Below, piece after piece: positions 44,283 through 54,900 of a stretch of DNA of 64,000 nt. The DNA is taken from NCBI RefSeq assembly GCF_002223055.1, contig NZ_NKFL01000005.1, positions 248,001-312,000 of the forward strand, given 5' to 3'. Made by a program: the position numbers and the translations under genes. The stretch is from Burkholderia sp. HI2500 (GTDB taxonomy: Bacteria; Pseudomonadota; Gammaproteobacteria; Burkholderiales; Burkholderiaceae). The notes beneath the pieces are model-generated. The model searched no databases. It had not been told where the DNA came from and saw nothing but the letters and a program-made list of their open reading frames with translations. How positions within the stretch are numbered: the stretch's first letter is position 1; every line of letters begins with the position of its first letter.

Positions 44283-45509
44283 TCAGGCGTAGCGGCGCAG
44301 GCGCGTCGCAAATTCCTGCAGCGCCTTGATGCCGCTTTGTTCTGCGCGATGGCACCAATCCTGCAATTGCGCGAGAAGCTGTTCGCGCGATGCGGTCGAA
44401 CGATCCCAGATCGCGGCGAGATCCTGGCGCAGCTGGAAGTAGGTTTGCAGCTTCTGGCTGTTCGCGAAGATTTCCGGCAGCAGCTTCTTCTGCGGCTCGT
44501 CGAGGCCGTCGGCGTCCTTGTGGAACCACTTGCGCGCGCCGCGCATCATCTGGTACTTCTCGCCGCCGATTTCCTTCAGGTGCGCGAGCTCCTGGCGGTA
44601 CGCACGCTTCACGGCCTTGCCGTAGCGCGCCATCACTTCGTAGCGGTTCGACAGCACGGCCTGCAGCGTTTCCTGGTCGAGCACCGTCTTCGGCTTGTTC
44701 AGGCGCGGCGTCGGCGCGACCTTCTTCACCTTCGCGAGACCGAACGCCGACATGATGCGGATGTACATCCAGCCGATGTCGAACTCGTACCACTTGTTCG
44801 ACAGCTTCGCCGACGTCGCGAACGTGTGGTGGTTGTTGTGCAGTTCTTCGCCGCCGATCACGATGCCCCACGGGAACAGGTTCGTGCTCGCGTCGGCCGA
44901 GTTGAAGTTGCGATAACCCCAGAAGTGACCGAAGCCGTTGACGACGCCAGCCGCCCAGAACGGAATCCAGACCATCTGCACGGCCCACACGGTCAGGCCG
45001 ATCACGCCGAACAGCGCGACGTCGATCACCATCATCAGGCTGATGCCGAGAATCGGGTACTTCGAATAGACATTGCGCTCGACCCAGTCGCTCGGCGTGC
45101 CGTGGCCGAACTTGCGCATCGTCTCTTCGTTCTTCGCTTCCGCGCGATACAGCTCGGCGCCTTCGAGGAACACCTTCCAGATGCCGCGCGTCTGCGGGCT
45201 GTGCGGATCTTCCTCGGTCTCGCACTTCGCGTGGTGCTTGCGGTGAATCGCGGCCCACTGGCCGGTCAGCATGCCGGTCGTCATCCACAGCCAGAGGCGG
45301 AAGAAGTGGCTCGCGATCGGATGCAGCTCAAGCGCGCGGTGCGCCTGGCAGCGGTGCAGGTAAACCGTCACGCCGATGATCGTGACGTGCGTGACGGCGA
45401 GCGCGAACAACGCGACCTGCCACCACGAAAAATGCAGGAGCCCGTGGGAAAGAAAATCGAGCAGGGAATTCAACAAGGCAGTTACCTGTGATGAGAGCGA
45501 CGCCGGCAC
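44283..45509 (-). CDS. Delta-9-type fatty acid desaturase with extra C-terminal helical domain
   Basis: A 408-residue integral-membrane desaturase of the acyl-CoA/acyl-lipid class. The three His boxes are HRCQAH (52-57), HRKHH (89-93) and HNNHH (224-228), and His195 (GHFWGYRNF) is the extra ligand. Membrane segments lie at about 30-50, 68-83, 152-172 and 176-193. It introduces a double bond at C9 in the cytoplasmic membrane, using an external reductase. The catalytic core ends near 275. Residues about 280-408 form a helical extension ending WCHRAEQSGIKALQEFATRL, which resembles the C-terminus of ISL3-family transposases. The gene has its own terminator. An upstream minus-strand TTTACA/TAAAAT pair has 20-base spacing, so the promoter is uncertain. 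Confidence 0.9.
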   Translation of the reverse strand: MPASLSSQVTALLNSLLDFLSHGLLHFSWWQVALFALAVTHVTIIGVTVYLHRCQAHRALELHPIASHFFRLWLWMTTGMLTGQWAAIHRKHHAKCETEEDPHSPQTRGIWKVFLEGAELYRAEAKNEETMRKFGHGTPSDWVERNVYSKYPILGISLMMVIDVALFGVIGLTVWAVQMVWIPFWAAGVVNGFGHFWGYRNFNSADASTNLFPWGIVIGGEELHNNHHTFATSAKLSNKWYEFDIGWMYIRIMSAFGLAKVKKVAPTPRLNKPKTVLDQETLQAVLSNRYEVMARYGKAVKRAYRQELAHLKEIGGEKYQMMRGARKWFHKDADGLDEPQKKLLPEIFANSQKLQTYFQLRQDLAAIWDRSTASREQLLAQLQDWCHRAEQSGIKALQEFATRLRRYA

Positions 45510-45697
45510 GCGCCGAGCGTCAGAAAAATGAAAGCATACCGCGTGTAGACCAGAATTTTACTTCAACCGTTCCAAGTCTTTGTAAAAAATGAACATTTTC
45601 TTGCCCTGACGCAACAAACCCAGTCCATGGGCGGACTTGGAAAGGCCCGCGATCCGGTTCCGGCCGCGGGGTCGATACGATTGACGCCCGGCGCGCG

Positions 45698-47062
45698 TCA
45701 TGCCGCCGGTGCGTGCCCGTCCACGGCGCCGTTGCCGGCCGTCACACCTGTGGCGGGAAAGGCGTCGGGCAACCCGACGACGCGCACTTCGCGCTGCGGG
45801 AACGGAATCGAAATCCCGTGCTCGCTGAACAGGCGCCAGATGTTCCGGTTCACGCTCGAACGCACGCCGGACGTGCCTTTCGCCGAATCCTCGATCCAGA
45901 AACCGAGCTCCAGGTCGATCCCGTCCGCTCCGAAACCCACCAGATACGGGGTCGGAGCAGGCTCAGCCAGCACGCGCGGTACGCCCTTGGCCGCATCGGC
46001 GAGCAGCGTGAGCGCGTGCTCGACGTCGCTCGTGTACGCGACCTGCACGGCAACCTTCGCGTAGCCGCGCGTCAGGTACGACGACTGGTTCTGCACGACG
46101 TCGGTGATCAGCTTTTCGTTCGGAATCAGCGTCTCGTTGCCGTCGAGGCCGCGCACGACCGTGTAGCGCGTGCGGATCTGCGTGACGACGCCCTGCAGGC
46201 CGCCGACGCTGATCGCGTCGCCGAGCCGCAGCGAGCGGTCGAGCAGGATGATGAAGCCCGACACGTAGTTGCTGGCGATCTTCTGCAGCCCGAAACCGAG
46301 GCCGACACCCACCGCGCCGCCGAACACGCCGAGCACGGTCACGTCGATGCCGACCAGCGACAGCCCGATCAGGATCGCCGCGAACACGAGCAGCGCGCGG
46401 CCGACCCGCGACAGCACGACCTTCAGGTTCGCGTCGAGCGTGCTCGCACGTGTGAGGCGATCCTCGAGCACCGAGCCGAGCCACATCGCGACCATCAGCG
46501 TCACGCACACCCACAGCGCGCCGGAGATCACCGACAGCAGCGTGAGATGCGCATTGGCGACGCGGAACTGCACGCTGTCGAGCCAGCCGAGCACGTCACG
46601 CTGGATGCCGAGCACGGTCAGCACCATCGCGGCCCACACGACGGTCGACACGATCTTCTCGACGATCGACAGCCATGCATGCGTGTGGCCGTCGCGCGCG
46701 AACACGCGCCGCGCAAAGAAGAACAGCACGTAGATCAGCCCGATGCCGAACAGCGGCACGAGCGCGAGCGACAGCAGCGACGTCGACATGAACGGGTCGA
46801 ACGCGAGTTGCGCGCCGCCCACGAACAGGCCGCCGAACAGCGGGAACAACGCGCGCTTCAGGCTTTGCGCGCCCGCGCCGGGCGCACGTCCGGCCGCCCG
46901 GCGGCGCGCGTCGATCCGGCCGTGCACGAAGCGCGCGGCCACCCATGCGAAGCACAGCGCGCCGATGAGGATCGCCGCCTGCCAGATCATCACCGGCTGG
47001 TGGAAATCGCGGATGACCAATGCCAGCCGGTGCGACAGCAGGCGGCTCTGCAGATTCTCCAT
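45698..47062 (-). CDS. MscS-family mechanosensitive channel
   Basis: A 454-residue inner-membrane channel. N-terminal membrane segments lie at about 25-45, 70-90, 92-115, 135-150, 175-195 and 220-245. The pore-lining TM3 and beta domain are GVFGGAVGVGLGFGLQKIASNYVSGFIILLDRSLRLGDAISVGG, the MscS Pfam core. The C-terminal alpha-beta domain (about 350-430) ends with GISIPFPQREVRV. It would release ions on hypo-osmotic shock. Family members of this YbdG/YbiO-like size vary in conductance. It lies 18 bases after the rRNA methyltransferase gene on the same strand. Confidence 0.92.
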   Translation of the reverse strand: MENLQSRLLSHRLALVIRDFHQPVMIWQAAILIGALCFAWVAARFVHGRIDARRRAAGRAPGAGAQSLKRALFPLFGGLFVGGAQLAFDPFMSTSLLSLALVPLFGIGLIYVLFFFARRVFARDGHTHAWLSIVEKIVSTVVWAAMVLTVLGIQRDVLGWLDSVQFRVANAHLTLLSVISGALWVCVTLMVAMWLGSVLEDRLTRASTLDANLKVVLSRVGRALLVFAAILIGLSLVGIDVTVLGVFGGAVGVGLGFGLQKIASNYVSGFIILLDRSLRLGDAISVGGLQGVVTQIRTRYTVVRGLDGNETLIPNEKLITDVVQNQSSYLTRGYAKVAVQVAYTSDVEHALTLLADAAKGVPRVLAEPAPTPYLVGFGADGIDLELGFWIEDSAKGTSGVRSSVNRNIWRLFSEHGISIPFPQREVRVVGLPDAFPATGVTAGNGAVDGHAPAA

Positions 47063-47080
47063 CGTCCGTCCAGCCCGCCG

Positions 47081-48346
47081 TTACTGCGCAGCGCGCCGTT
47101 CGAGCACCGCGGCGAAGAAGCCGTCGGTCGCGTGGCGATGCGGCCACAGCGACAGGTAGTCGCCCGTCTCGAGCTCGATGCGCTGGTCGTCCAGCACCTT
47201 CTGCGCCGGCACCAGCACGAACTCGGGATGGTCGGCCAGGAACTGTTCGACGATGCGTTCGTTCTCGGCGTCGAGCACGCTGCAGGTCGCGTAGACGAGC
47301 CGGCCGCCCTTCTTCACCAGGCGCGCGGCGCTCGCGAGGATCGACGCCTGCTTCGGCGTCAGCTCGTCGATCGCGGTGCGCGTCTGGCGCCACTTCAGGT
47401 CCGGGTTGCGGCGCAGCGTGCCGAGGCCGCTGCACGGCGCATCGACCAGCACGCGGTCGATCTTGCCGGCGAGCCGCTTGATCTTCGCGTCGTGTTCGCT
47501 GTCGATCAGCACCGGGTTCACGTTCGACAGCCCGCTGCGCGCGAGGCGCGGCTTCAGCTTCGCCAGGCGCTTCTCCGACACGTCGAACGCGTAGAGGCGC
47601 CCGGTCGAGCGCATCATCGCGCCCAGCGCGAGCGTCTTGCCGCCCGCGCCCGCGCAGAAATCGACGACCATCTCGCCGCGGCGCGGCGCGACCAGCGAGC
47701 ACAGCAGCTGGCTGCCTTCGTCCTGCACCTCGATCGCGCCTTCCTCGAACAGCCTCAGGCGCGTCAGCGCCGGCTTGCCGACCACGCGCACGCCGAACGG
47801 TGAAAACGGCGTCGCGCCCGCATCGATGCCTTCCGCGCGCAGCCCGTCGATGACCTGGTCACGGCTGGCCTTCTGCACGTTGGCGCGCAGGTCGAGCGGC
47901 GCCGGGTAGTTCAGCGCGGCTGCGAGCTGCGCGAGCTCGTCGGCGTCGAAACGGGCCGACAATGCCTGGTGGATCCAGTCGGGCAGGTTCGTGCGGATGC
48001 GCACCGGCAGGCTCGCCGGATCGATCTTCGACACGTGCTCGAGCCATGCGGACTCGGTGTCGGACAGGAACGGCTTCAGCGCATTGCGGCCAGCCGTCTG
48101 CATCAGGCCGAGCAGCGTGAGGCGTCGCGCGGGCGTGCCCGTGCCGCTCTCGGCGAGATGCGAAAACTCCATCTTGCGGCGCAGCACCGCGAACACGGCC
48201 TCGGCGATCACGCCGCGCTCGGCATGCCCAAGCTTCGGATGCGCGCGGAAGAACCGGCTCGTCGTCGCATCGGCGGGGCCGGCGAACTTCAGCACCTCGG
48301 CCAACAAAGTCTCGGTCTGGCCGATCAGGAATCCGTGCAGTTTCAT
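47081..48346 (-). CDS. rsmB-like: RsmB-like 16S rRNA (cytosine-C5) methyltransferase
   Basis: A 421-residue SAM-dependent m5C methyltransferase of the NOL1/NOP2/Sun family. The N-terminal NusB-like domain spans about 1-130. The SAM motif VVDFCAGAGGKTLALGA, the motif IV cysteine in DAPCSGLGTLRRNPDLKW and the motif VI nucleophile in VYATCSVLDAENE are intact. RsmB (C967) is the probable function, but the separate canonical rsmB of Burkholderia usually sits with trk/fmt genes elsewhere, so this may be a paralogue with another target. Its start overlaps the purN stop by four bases (48343-48346). Confidence 0.85.
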   Translation of the reverse strand: MKLHGFLIGQTETLLAEVLKFAGPADATTSRFFRAHPKLGHAERGVIAEAVFAVLRRKMEFSHLAESGTGTPARRLTLLGLMQTAGRNALKPFLSDTESAWLEHVSKIDPASLPVRIRTNLPDWIHQALSARFDADELAQLAAALNYPAPLDLRANVQKASRDQVIDGLRAEGIDAGATPFSPFGVRVVGKPALTRLRLFEEGAIEVQDEGSQLLCSLVAPRRGEMVVDFCAGAGGKTLALGAMMRSTGRLYAFDVSEKRLAKLKPRLARSGLSNVNPVLIDSEHDAKIKRLAGKIDRVLVDAPCSGLGTLRRNPDLKWRQTRTAIDELTPKQASILASAARLVKKGGRLVYATCSVLDAENERIVEQFLADHPEFVLVPAQKVLDDQRIELETGDYLSLWPHRHATDGFFAAVLERRAAQ

Positions 48347-49005
48347 ACGCCCTCACTCGTTTCGGTATGCGGTTGATCCGCGAAAATCCAGCGCGCCTCT
48401 TCCGGCGCCACCACTGCACGGCCGTTCTCGAGGCGCAGACGCCCCTCGATGAACCAGCGCACCGCGCGCGGATACAGCACATGCTCGACCGTCAGCACAC
48501 GCTGCGCGAGCGCGGTCGCGTCGTCGCCCGCGCGCACGGGCACCGCGCCCTGCGCGACGATCGCGCCGCTGTCGAGTTCGGGAATGACGAAATGCACGCT
48601 CGCGCCATGTAGCGCGACCCCCGCGTCGAGCGCCTGCTGGTGCGTGTGGATGCCCTTGAAGCTCGGCAGCAGCGACGGATGGATGTTCAGCAGCCGGCCT
48701 TCGTATCGTCTGACGAATGCGGGCGTGAGAATGCGCATGAAGCCGGCGAGGACCACGAGATCGGGCGCGAATCGGTCGATCTCGGCGGCAAGCGCCGCGT
48801 CGAAGCTGTCGCGGCCGTCGAACGACCGGTGGTCGACCACCGCCGTCGCCACCCCGTGCGACGCGGCAAATGCCAGGCCGGCCGCGTCGGGCCGGTTGGC
48901 GATCACGGCCGCAACCTCGGCCGGCCAGCGTTCCTGCGCGCACGCGCGGACGATGGCCTCCATGTTGCTGCCGCGACCGGAAATCAGGATCACGAGTTTT
49001 TTCAT
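48343..49005 (-). CDS. purN: Phosphoribosylglycinamide formyltransferase
   Basis: A 220-residue GAR transformylase that uses 10-formyltetrahydrofolate in purine synthesis. GRGSNMEAI (10-18) binds phosphate, NIHPSLLPSFKG holds the catalytic Asn and His, and VHFVIPELDSGAIVAQ carries the catalytic Asp. It is upstream of the methyltransferase with ATGA overlap. It is divergent from ribF across about 120 bp. The start ATG is complementary to 49003-49005. Confidence 0.95.
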   Translation of the reverse strand: MKKLVILISGRGSNMEAIVRACAQERWPAEVAAVIANRPDAAGLAFAASHGVATAVVDHRSFDGRDSFDAALAAEIDRFAPDLVVLAGFMRILTPAFVRRYEGRLLNIHPSLLPSFKGIHTHQQALDAGVALHGASVHFVIPELDSGAIVAQGAVPVRAGDDATALAQRVLTVEHVLYPRAVRWFIEGRLRLENGRAVVAPEEARWIFADQPHTETSEGV

Positions 49006-49069
49006 CCGCGAATTTTACCATTCGCCCCCGCGTTTCCCCCCTTCTCGGCCGCCGGCCCGCCCGAACGTT

Positions 49070-49075
49070 TATAAT
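49070..49075 (+). promoter_or_regulatory. -10 element upstream of ribF
   Basis: A perfect TATAAT 53 bases before the ribF GTG start; the -35 is poor. It lies in the purN-ribF divergent gap. Confidence 0.45.
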
Positions 49076-49128
49076 CTTCTGCTTTGCGGCATCCCACCGC
49101 CCATTCCCCCGACGCTGCATCCGCTATC

Positions 49129-50121
49129 GTGAAAGTCTTCCGCGGCCTGCCCAACGCCGAGAGCCGCGCCCCGTGCGCGCTGACGATCGGCAACTTCGAC
49201 GGTGTCCATCGCGGCCACCAGGCCCTGCTCGCGCGCGTGCGCGCGGCAGCGGACGCACGCGGCCTGCCCGTGTGCGTGATGACGTTCGAACCGCACCCGC
49301 GCGAATTCTTCAACCCGGCCGGCGCGCCGCCGCGCATCGCGATGCTGCGTGACAAGCTCGAGGCGCTGCGCGATCACGGCGTCGACCGCGTGGTCGTCGA
49401 GCACTTCAACTACACGTTCGCGAGCCAGTCGCCGCAGGCGTTCGTCGAACGCACGCTGGTGAACGGGCTGCACACGCGCTGGATGATGGTCGGCGACGAT
49501 TTCTGCTACGGCGCGAAACGCGCAGGCACCTTCGACACGCTGCAGGCAGCCGGCGCGCAGTACGGCTTCGAGGTCGAGCAGATGGGGACGGTGGCCGGCA
49601 GCGACGGCACGCGTATCTCGAGCTCGGGCGTGCGCGCCGCGCTCACGGCCGGCGATCTCGATGCGGCCGCGCAGGCGCTCGGCCATGGCTATGCGATCAG
49701 CGGCCACGTCGCGCACGGGCTGAAGCTCGGCCGCGACCTCGGCTTCCCGACGCTGAACCTGCCGATCGCACACAAGCGGCCGGCGCTCTCGGGCATCTTC
49801 GTCGTGCAGGTGCACGGCCTCGGCCCCGCCCCGCTGCCGGGCGTCGCGAGCCTCGGCCTGCGCCCGACCGTCGACGATTCGGGCCGCGTGCTGCTCGAAG
49901 TCCACCTGCTCGACTGGCACGGCGATGCCTATGGCAAGCTCATCCGCGTCGAATTCCTGAAGAAGCTGCGCGACGAGGCGAAATTCGACGATCTCGAGGC
50001 GCTGTCGCGCGCGATCGCGCTGGACGTCGCGAATGCGCGTGCGTACTTCATCGAGCGCGACCGTGCGCCGGGCAGCCGCGCCACGGGCTTCGCGACGTCG
50101 GCCACCGACCGAATTAGCTGA
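49129..50121 (+). CDS. ribF: Bifunctional riboflavin kinase / FMN adenylyltransferase
   Basis: A 330-residue enzyme that makes FMN and FAD. The N-terminal nucleotidyltransferase domain has TIGNFDGVHRGHQALL and the TRISSSGVR motif. The C-terminal riboflavin kinase domain has GHVAHGLKLGRDLGFPTLNLP and the tail around FLKKLRDEAKFDDLEAL. The family begins VKVFRGLP, so the GTG at 49129 is chosen over a TTG at 49084, which would add 15 residues before the conserved start. It is followed by ileS and lspA, the conserved ribF-ileS-lspA order. Confidence 0.94.
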   Translation: MKVFRGLPNAESRAPCALTIGNFDGVHRGHQALLARVRAAADARGLPVCVMTFEPHPREFFNPAGAPPRIAMLRDKLEALRDHGVDRVVVEHFNYTFASQSPQAFVERTLVNGLHTRWMMVGDDFCYGAKRAGTFDTLQAAGAQYGFEVEQMGTVAGSDGTRISSSGVRAALTAGDLDAAAQALGHGYAISGHVAHGLKLGRDLGFPTLNLPIAHKRPALSGIFVVQVHGLGPAPLPGVASLGLRPTVDDSGRVLLEVHLLDWHGDAYGKLIRVEFLKKLRDEAKFDDLEALSRAIALDVANARAYFIERDRAPGSRATGFATSATDRIS

Positions 50122-50225
50122 TCCGGACGGCGGCGCCCCGCGCCGCACCCTCGCGCCGCTCCCTTGCGCGCATCCCCGATTCACGACGCTCGCGCGTCCC
50201 CCGAGATTGAGATAGCGATTCCATC

Positions 50226-53063
50226 ATGAGCAACAAGAAAGCCGATTCGAAACCGCAGGCCAAGTATCCGGTCAACCTGCTCGACACGCCGTTCCCGATG
50301 CGCGGCGACCTGCCCAAGCGCGAGCCGCAGTGGGTCAAGGAATGGGAAGAGCGCGGCATCTACGAGAAGATCCGCGCGGCCAGCGCCGGCCGGCCGAAGT
50401 TCATCCTGCACGACGGCCCGCCGTATGCGAACGGCGACATCCACCTCGGCCACGCCGTCAACAAGATCCTGAAGGACATCGTCGTCAAGTCGCGCAACAT
50501 GGCCGGCTTCGACGCGCCGTACGTGCCGGGCTGGGATTGCCACGGGATGCCGATCGAGATCCAGATCGAGAAGCAGTTCGGCAAGTCGCTGCCGGCGGCC
50601 GAAGTGATGAGCAAGGCGCGCACGTACGCGACCGAGCAGATCGAGAAGCAGAAGGTCGGCTTCAAGCGTCTGGGCGTGCTCGGCGACTGGGCCAACCCGT
50701 ACAAGACGATGAACTTCGTCAACGAGGCGGAAGAGCTCCGCGCGCTCGGCAAGATCATCGAGAAGGGCTACGTGTATCGCGGGCTGAAGCCGGTGAACTG
50801 GTGCTTCGACTGCAGCTCGGCGCTCGCGGAAGCGGAAGTCGAGTACAAGGACCGCACCGATCCGACGATCGACGTGATGTTCGCGTTCGCGGAACCGGAA
50901 AAGACCGCGCAGGCGTTCGGCCTGCCGGCCCTGCCGCGCGCCGAAGGCGGCATCGTGATCTGGACCACCACGCCGTGGACGATCCCCGCGAACCAGGCGC
51001 TGAACCTCCATCCGGAAATCGTCTACGCGCTGGTCGATACCGAGCGCGGTCTGCTGATCATCGCGGAAGAGCGCGTCGAAGCTTGCATGACCGACTTCAA
51101 GCTGACCGGCCGCGTCGTGGCGACCGCGCCGGGCGTGAAGCTCGCGGGCCTGCGCTTCCACCACCCGCTCGCGTCGGCTCACCCCGGCTACAAGCGCACC
51201 GCGCCCGTGTACCTCGGCGACTACGTGACGACCGACACGGGTACCGGCGTCGTGCACTCGTCGCCCGCGTACGGTATCGAGGACTTCGTGTCGTGCAAGG
51301 CGCACGGGATGACCGACTCGGACATCATCAACCCGGTGATGGGCGACGGCCGCTACATCGAATCGCTACCGCTGTTCGGCGGCCTGTCGATCTGGGACGC
51401 GAACCCGAAGGTCGTCGACGCGCTGAACGCGGCCGGCTCGCTGCTGCGCAGCGAGCACTACAAGCACAGCTACATGCACTGCTGGCGCCACAAGACGGCG
51501 ATCATCTACCGCGCGACGTCGCAGTGGTTCGCCGGCATGGACGTGACGCCGCGCGACGGCGGCAAGACGCTGCGCGAAACCGCGCTGGAAGGCATCGACG
51601 CGACCGCGTTCTACCCGTCGTGGGGCAAGCAGCGCCTGTTCAGCATGATCGCGAACCGTCCTGACTGGACGCTGTCGCGCCAGCGCCAGTGGGGCGTGCC
51701 GATGGCGTTCTTCGTGCACAAGGAAACCGGCGAGCTGCATCCGCGCACGCTCGAGCTGCTCGAGGAAGTCGCGAAGCGCGTCGAGCAGTCGGGCATCGAG
51801 GCGTGGCAGACGCTCGACCCGCGCGAGCTGATCGGCGACGACGCAAACCTGTACGAAAAGAACCGCGACACGCTCGACGTGTGGTTCGATTCGGGCACGA
51901 CGCACTGGCACGTGCTGCGCGGCTCGCACAAGGATCAGCTGCAGTTCCCGGCCGACCTCTACCTCGAAGGCTCCGACCAGCACCGCGGCTGGTTCCACTC
52001 GTCGCTGCTCACGGCGTCGATGATCGACGGCCGCGCGCCGTACAAGGGCCTGCTCACGCACGGCTTCACGGTCGACGGCGAAGGCCGCAAGATGAGCAAG
52101 TCGCTCGGCAACGGCATCGACCCGCACGAAGTCGCGAACCGTCTCGGCGCGGAAATCATCCGCCTGTGGATCGCGTCGACCGACTACTCGGGCGAGCTCG
52201 CCATCTCCGAGGAAATCCTGAAGCGCGTGACCGAAGGCTATCGCCGCATCCGCAACACGCTGCGTTTCCTGCTCGCGAACCTGTCGGACTTCGACTTCGC
52301 GCAGCACGCGGTGCCCGTCGACGAATGGCTCGAGATCGACCGCTATGCGGTCGCGTTCTCGCAGCAGTTGCAGACGGAGCTGCTCGGCCACTACGAGAAG
52401 TACGAATTCCACCCGGTCGTCGCGAAGCTGCAGACGTACTGCTCGGAAGATCTCGGCGGCTTCTACCTCGACGTGCTGAAGGACCGCCTGTACACGAGCG
52501 CGGCCGATTCGCGCGCACGCCGCTCCGCGCAGACCGCGCTGTACCACCTGACGCACGGCCTGCTGCGCGTGCTCGCGCCGTTCCTGTCGTTCACGGCGGA
52601 AGAAGCGTGGAAGGTGTTCCAGCCGGCCAGCGATACGATCTTCACGGAAACCTACTACGCGTATCCGGAAGTCGACGGCTCGGCCGCGCTGATCGAGAAG
52701 TGGGCGCTGCTGCGCGAGGTACGCGGCAACGTCACGAAAGCGCTCGAGGAAGCACGCACCGCGAACCGCATCGGTTCGTCGCTGCAGGCCGAAGTCGCGG
52801 TGCACGCGAGCGGCGCACGCTACGACGCGCTCACGAGCCTCGGCGACGATCTGAAGTTCGTGCTGATCACGTCGGCCGCGACGGTCGTCAAGGTCGACGA
52901 CGAAGCACAGGAAAGCGTCGACGTGGCTGCGTCGAAGTACCAGAAGTGCGAGCGCTGCTGGCATTACCGTGAAGATGTCGGCGCGCATGCCGATCATCCG
53001 ACGCTGTGCGGCCGCTGCTTCTCCAACCTGTTCGAAAACGGCGAAATCCGGAGCGCTGCTTAA
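50226..53063 (+). CDS. ileS: Isoleucyl-tRNA synthetase
   Basis: A 945-residue class I synthetase. The HIGH motif is HLGHAVNK (in [19 protein letters not shown]). The editing domain (CP1) contains [15 protein letters not shown]. The KMSKS motif is [11 protein letters not shown]. The C-terminal zinc knuckle has the cysteine pairs CERCW and CGRCF. Bacterial type 1 IleS is mupirocin-sensitive by family. No T-box is expected or seen. lspA begins three bases after the stop, so the two are co-translated from one message with ribF. Confidence 0.98.
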   Translation: MSNKKADSKPQAKYPVNLLDTPFPMRGDLPKREPQWVKEWEERGIYEKIRAASAGRPKFILHDGPPYANGDIHLGHAVNKILKDIVVKSRNMAGFDAPYVPGWDCHGMPIEIQIEKQFGKSLPAAEVMSKARTYATEQIEKQKVGFKRLGVLGDWANPYKTMNFVNEAEELRALGKIIEKGYVYRGLKPVNWCFDCSSALAEAEVEYKDRTDPTIDVMFAFAEPEKTAQAFGLPALPRAEGGIVIWTTTPWTIPANQALNLHPEIVYALVDTERGLLIIAEERVEACMTDFKLTGRVVATAPGVKLAGLRFHHPLASAHPGYKRTAPVYLGDYVTTDTGTGVVHSSPAYGIEDFVSCKAHGMTDSDIINPVMGDGRYIESLPLFGGLSIWDANPKVVDALNAAGSLLRSEHYKHSYMHCWRHKTAIIYRATSQWFAGMDVTPRDGGKTLRETALEGIDATAFYPSWGKQRLFSMIANRPDWTLSRQRQWGVPMAFFVHKETGELHPRTLELLEEVAKRVEQSGIEAWQTLDPRELIGDDANLYEKNRDTLDVWFDSGTTHWHVLRGSHKDQLQFPADLYLEGSDQHRGWFHSSLLTASMIDGRAPYKGLLTHGFTVDGEGRKMSKSLGNGIDPHEVANRLGAEIIRLWIASTDYSGELAISEEILKRVTEGYRRIRNTLRFLLANLSDFDFAQHAVPVDEWLEIDRYAVAFSQQLQTELLGHYEKYEFHPVVAKLQTYCSEDLGGFYLDVLKDRLYTSAADSRARRSAQTALYHLTHGLLRVLAPFLSFTAEEAWKVFQPASDTIFTETYYAYPEVDGSAALIEKWALLREVRGNVTKALEEARTANRIGSSLQAEVAVHASGARYDALTSLGDDLKFVLITSAATVVKVDDEAQESVDVAASKYQKCERCWHYREDVGAHADHPTLCGRCFSNLFENGEIRSAA

Positions 53064-53065
53064 CC

Positions 53066-53566
53066 ATGGCGAAAACCCTGTCGAAACCGGCCAGCGGCGC
53101 GCTTGCGCCCTGGCTCGGCATTTCGCTGATCGTGATCCTGTTCGACCAGCTGTCGAAGATCGCGATCCTGAAGACGTTCGCGTACGGCGCGCAGCACGAG
53201 CTGACGTCGTTCTTCAACCTCGTGCTGGTGTACAACCGCGGCGCCGCGTTCGGCTTCCTGTCGACCGCAGGCGGCTGGCAGCGCTGGGCGTTCACCGCGC
53301 TCGGCATCGCCGCGACGCTCGTGATCTGCTTCCTGCTGAAGCGTCACGGCCAGCAGCGGCTGTTCAGCCTGTCGCTCGCGATGATCCTCGGCGGCGCCCT
53401 CGGCAACGTGATCGACCGGCTCGTCTACGGCCACGTGATCGACTTCCTCGATTTCCATCTCGGCGCCTGGCACTTCCCGGCGTTCAACCTCGCCGATTCC
53501 GCGATCACGGTCGGCGCGGTGCTGCTGATCTACGACGAACTGCGTCGCGTGCGCGGCTCGCGCTAA
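53066..53566 (+). CDS. lspA: Lipoprotein signal peptidase II
   Basis: A 166-residue aspartyl protease of the inner membrane that cleaves the signal peptide of diacylglyceryl-prolipoproteins, after Lgt. Membrane segments lie at about 15-33, 75-92, 98-115 and 135-155. The catalytic aspartates are in [10 protein letters not shown] and FNLADSAIT. The [11 protein letters not shown] motif is diagnostic. The ATG at 53066 is chosen since an upstream in-frame start overlaps ileS. It is downstream of ileS, as in most proteobacteria. Confidence 0.96.
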   Translation: MAKTLSKPASGALAPWLGISLIVILFDQLSKIAILKTFAYGAQHELTSFFNLVLVYNRGAAFGFLSTAGGWQRWAFTALGIAATLVICFLLKRHGQQRLFSLSLAMILGGALGNVIDRLVYGHVIDFLDFHLGAWHFPAFNLADSAITVGAVLLIYDELRRVRGSR

Positions 53567-53633
53567 ACGCGCATACTCGGCGTCGACGGCCGGCTTCGCG
53601 CCGGCCGTTCCGTTTGACCCTTGGAGGCCTGAG

Positions 53634-54845
53634 TTGGCACACGCAGAACTCGCAGGAAAACACCTCGTTCTCGGCCTGACGGGCGGCATCGCCTGCTACA
53701 AGATCGCCGAGCTCACGCGGCTGCTCGTGAAGGCCGGCGCGACCGTGCAGGTCGCGATGACCGAAGCCGCCACCCAGTTCATCACGCCCGTCACGATGCA
53801 GGCGCTGTCGGGCCGCCCCGTCTACACGAGCCAGTGGGACGCGCGCGTCGACAACAACATGGCGCACATCGACCTGTCGCGCGAAGCCGATGCGATCGTG
53901 ATCGCGCCCGCGTCGACGGATTTCCTCGCGAAGCTCGCGCACGGATTCGCGGACGATCTGCTGTCGACGCTATGCGTCGCGCGCGATTGCCCGCTGCTCG
54001 TCGTTCCCGCGATGAACCGCCAGATGTGGCAGAACCCGGCCACGCAGCGCAACGCCGCGCAACTGCGCGCGGACGGCGTGTCGGTGCTCGGCCCGGATTC
54101 GGGTGCGCAGGCGTGCGGCGAAGTCGGCGACGGCCGCATGCTCGAGCCCGAGGCGATCTACGAAGCGATCGTCGCGCACTTCGCGCCGAAGGTGCTCGCG
54201 CACCGGCGCGTGCTGATCACGGCCGGCCCGACGTTCGAACCGCTCGACCCGGTGCGCGGCCTCACGAACCGCTCGAGCGGCAAGATGGGCTTCGCGCTCG
54301 CGCGCGCCGCGCAGCAGGCCGGCGCCGACGTGCATCTCGTCGCGGGGCCGGTGGCGCTCGACACGCCGTGGGGCGTCTACCGTCAGGACGTGCAGACGGC
54401 GCAGCAGATGTACGACGCGGTCATGCATGCGGTCGCCGATGCCGATATCTTCATCGCGGTGGCTGCCGTCGCCGACTGGCGCGTCGCCCAGCCGGCCGAG
54501 CACAAGATGAAGAAGACGGCCGACCGCAAGATGCCCGAGCTCGCGTTCGTCGAGAACCCCGACATCCTCGCGTCGGTCGCGGCGCTGCCCGATCCGCCGT
54601 TCTGCGTCGGCTTCGCGGCCGAAAGCGGCGACCTCGACGTGCACGGCGACGAGAAGCGCAAGCGCAAGAACGTGCCGCTGCTGGTCGGCAACCTCGGCCC
54701 GCTGACGTTCGGTCGCGACGACAACGAAGTCGTGCTGTTCGAGGCCGCCGGCCTCACGCGCCTGCCGCGCGCACCGAAGGACGAACTCGCGCACACGCTC
54801 GTCGCGGAAATCGCGAAGCGCCTGCCCGACAACCGCCTGATCTGA
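53634..54845 (+). CDS. coaBC: Bifunctional phosphopantothenoylcysteine decarboxylase / phosphopantothenate-cysteine ligase
   Basis: A 403-residue enzyme for two steps of coenzyme A synthesis. The N-terminal FMN decarboxylase (CoaC, about 1-185) has [36 protein letters not shown] and PAMNRQMW. The C-terminal ligase (CoaB, about 190-400) has [25 protein letters not shown] and AAVADWR. The start is TTG at 53634, supported by a GGAGG site 7 bases upstream and by the correct family beginning. It follows lspA by 67 bases and precedes dut by 55. Confidence 0.95.
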   Translation: MAHAELAGKHLVLGLTGGIACYKIAELTRLLVKAGATVQVAMTEAATQFITPVTMQALSGRPVYTSQWDARVDNNMAHIDLSREADAIVIAPASTDFLAKLAHGFADDLLSTLCVARDCPLLVVPAMNRQMWQNPATQRNAAQLRADGVSVLGPDSGAQACGEVGDGRMLEPEAIYEAIVAHFAPKVLAHRRVLITAGPTFEPLDPVRGLTNRSSGKMGFALARAAQQAGADVHLVAGPVALDTPWGVYRQDVQTAQQMYDAVMHAVADADIFIAVAAVADWRVAQPAEHKMKKTADRKMPELAFVENPDILASVAALPDPPFCVGFAAESGDLDVHGDEKRKRKNVPLLVGNLGPLTFGRDDNEVVLFEAAGLTRLPRAPKDELAHTLVAEIAKRLPDNRLI

Positions 54846-54900
54846 TCTCCCGCGCGGCGGCCGTTGCCGCCGCGCCCTTCCCGACTCATCCGACGACCGC

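Noticed and set aside
45713..47803. Plus-strand frame of about 700 codons opposite MscS and rsmB-like genes
   Set aside because: Covers two genes on the other strand and shows shadow composition only.
49084..49128. TTG start of ribF adding 15 residues
   Set aside because: The family begins at VKVFRGLP; GTG at 49129 fits and the added residues lack conservation.
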